Origin: VFMC01 sp039796935
GTDB taxonomy: Bacteria; Actinomycetota; Acidimicrobiia; Acidimicrobiales; Ilumatobacteraceae
NCBI GenBank assembly: GCA_039796935.1
Contig: JBDKIV010000177.1
Span: forward strand, 1-6,422
Direction of reading: 5' to 3'
DNA length: 6,422 nucleotides
The notes under the pieces are model-generated. The model was not told where the DNA came from. It saw nothing but the letters and a program-made list of their open reading frames with translations, and made no database searches. This document shows positions 5,562 through 6,422 of this stretch, in pieces (the stretch's first letter is position 1; each line of letters starts with the position of its first letter). The position numbers and the translations under genes were made by a program.

Positions 5562-6422
5562 GCTTACGAACGCCACGCCGATCCTGGGCGCGCTCCCACG
5601 CCCGCTGCTCGTCCTCGAGGGCATGCTCTTCGGCCACGAGCCGCTTCATCGCCTCGAGTCGTCGAGGATCGAGCGAACCGTTCGCAATGGCGGCGGACAC
5701 CGCACATCCGGGCTCGTCCTCGTGCTTGCAGTCGCGGAACCGGCAGCGTTCGGACAACTCGAACACGTCGGTGAAGGCCCGCTCGATGCCGTGGCCGCTG
5801 CTCCACAGACTCACGGCCCGTACACCGGGGGTGTCGATCAGCCATCCGTACGGCAACCCGGGTAGCTGGACCAGTTGGCATGCCGTCGTCGTGTGCCGGC
5901 CGCGCTGATCGTTCTCGCGCACCTCGCTGGTGGCGAGGATCTCGTGGCCGACCAACGCATTCACCAGCGTGCTCTTGCCCACCCCGCTGGCACCGAGGAG
6001 CGCCATCGTCGCCCCGTCGCCCACCAGGCTGCGGAGCTCGTCGATGCCCTCGCCGCTGACACCACTCGCCACCATCACCGGAACGCCCGCGGCCACCGCG
6101 GACAGCGATGCGAGCGACGACTCCGGGTCGGCGACGAGGTCGCGCTTGGTGAGCACGATGACCGGTTGCGCCCCGCTGTCGAACGTGAGCTCGAGGCGCC
6201 GCTGGTTCGGTGGCGACGTGAGCGAGTGGACGAGCACGACCGTGTCGATGTTGGCGGCGATGGTGTGGGCGACCGCGCGGCTGCCCTCGAACGATGCACG
6301 TCGCGTGAAGGCGCTGTACCGGCCGACCACGTGGTCGACGCGTTCGCCGTCGTCGCTGATGACGACCCAGTCCCCGACGGCGACGTCGGCACCGATGTTG
6401 CGGACTCGCACGGGCGGGTCCT
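5542..6422 (-). CDS. rsgA: Ribosome small subunit-dependent GTPase RsgA (5' partial)
   Basis: A circularly permuted GTPase (RsgA/YjeQ/EngC) acting in late 30S subunit maturation. The motif order is the permuted one: G4 LTKRDL, G5 VASGVSGEG, G1 GASGVGKS, switch region RENDQRGRHTTT, then G3 DTPG. Counted from the in-frame GTG at 6411, these are residues 87-92, 114-122, 140-147, 165-176 and 193-196. A zinc knuckle C-x4-C-x-H-x5-C follows (C223, C228, H230, C236), then a basic C-terminal helix ending in RKQRPRRA. Upstream, GADVAVGDWVVI is the end of the OB-fold. The frame stays open to the window edge and the beginning of the OB domain is missing, so the true start is beyond the window and GTG 6411 is probably internal. 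It is a housekeeping gene convergent with the operon and probably unrelated to it. Confidence 0.96.
   Translation of the reverse strand, partial: DPPVRVRNIGADVAVGDWVVISDDGERVDHVVGRYSAFTRRASFEGSRAVAHTIAANIDTVVLVHSLTSPPNQRRLELTFDSGAQPVIVLTKRDLVADPESSLASLSAVAAGVPVMVASGVSGEGIDELRSLVGDGATMALLGASGVGKSTLVNALVGHEILATSEVRENDQRGRHTTTACQLVQLPGLPYGWLIDTPGVRAVSLWSSGHGIERAFTDVFELSERCRFRDCKHEDEPGCAVSAAIANGSLDPRRLEAMKRLVAEEHALEDEQRAWERAQDRRGVRKQRPRRA

Noticed and set aside
3807..5624. 605-codon open frame on the - strand opposite STAS and photolyase
   Set aside because: It is antisense to two genes with clear conserved motifs, and its translation is low-complexity Arg/Gly/Val/Glu-rich text with no recognisable domain. 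Long antisense frames are expected at this GC content.

Overview
The window looks like part of a chromosome from a high-GC actinobacterium. The gene content suggests Acidimicrobiia (Ilumatobacter-like), but that placement is inferred from memory of similar loci and was not computed. The evidence for Actinobacteria is the high G+C in all codon positions, frequent GTG starts, ATGA stop/start overlaps, and a pilus gene order matching the Mycobacterium tuberculosis Rv3660c-Rv3655c block: Ssd/CpaE-like ATPase, TadA/CpaF, TadB, TadC, DUF4244 pilin-like protein, TadE-like protein.

Layout. Positions 2-3677 hold a compact Flp/Tad pilus module on the + strand. It comprises a TadZ/CpaE/Ssd-type P-loop protein (2-661), the secretion ATPase CpaF/TadA (658-1641), the inner-membrane platform proteins TadB (1638-2333) and TadC (2330-2965), a DUF4244 prepilin-like protein (3038-3328) and a TadE-like minor pilin (3306-3677). 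Ten bases later comes a single-domain STAS protein (3688-4014). It is followed, again with an ATGA overlap, by a full-length iron-sulphur bacterial cryptochrome/photolyase, the FeS-BCP or prokaryotic (6-4) photolyase family (4011-5501). On the - strand, converging on it across a 40-bp gap, is the ribosome-assembly GTPase RsgA (5542 to the right edge, N-terminus cut off).

How they fit together. CpaF would power, and TadB/TadC would form, the membrane machine that assembles or retracts a pilus from the DUF4244 and TadE-like subunits. The Ssd-like protein would position it. No prepilin peptidase, secretin-type or Rv3654c-like gene lies in the window. STAS and photolyase are co-directional and close enough to be read as the tail of the same transcription unit, though there is no direct evidence of co-transcription. 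A functional link between pilus, STAS switch and light/DNA repair is speculation.

Apart from the genes, the notable sequence structures are a perfect 9-bp hairpin at the stop codon of the pilin-like gene, a perfect 10-bp inverted repeat bracketing the stop of tadE and the start of the STAS gene, a CACTC pentamer repeat in the only sizeable gap of the operon, and a GC-rich hairpin at the convergent junction. No RNA gene, mobile element or CRISPR array was seen. There is no stretch over 300 bases without a gene.
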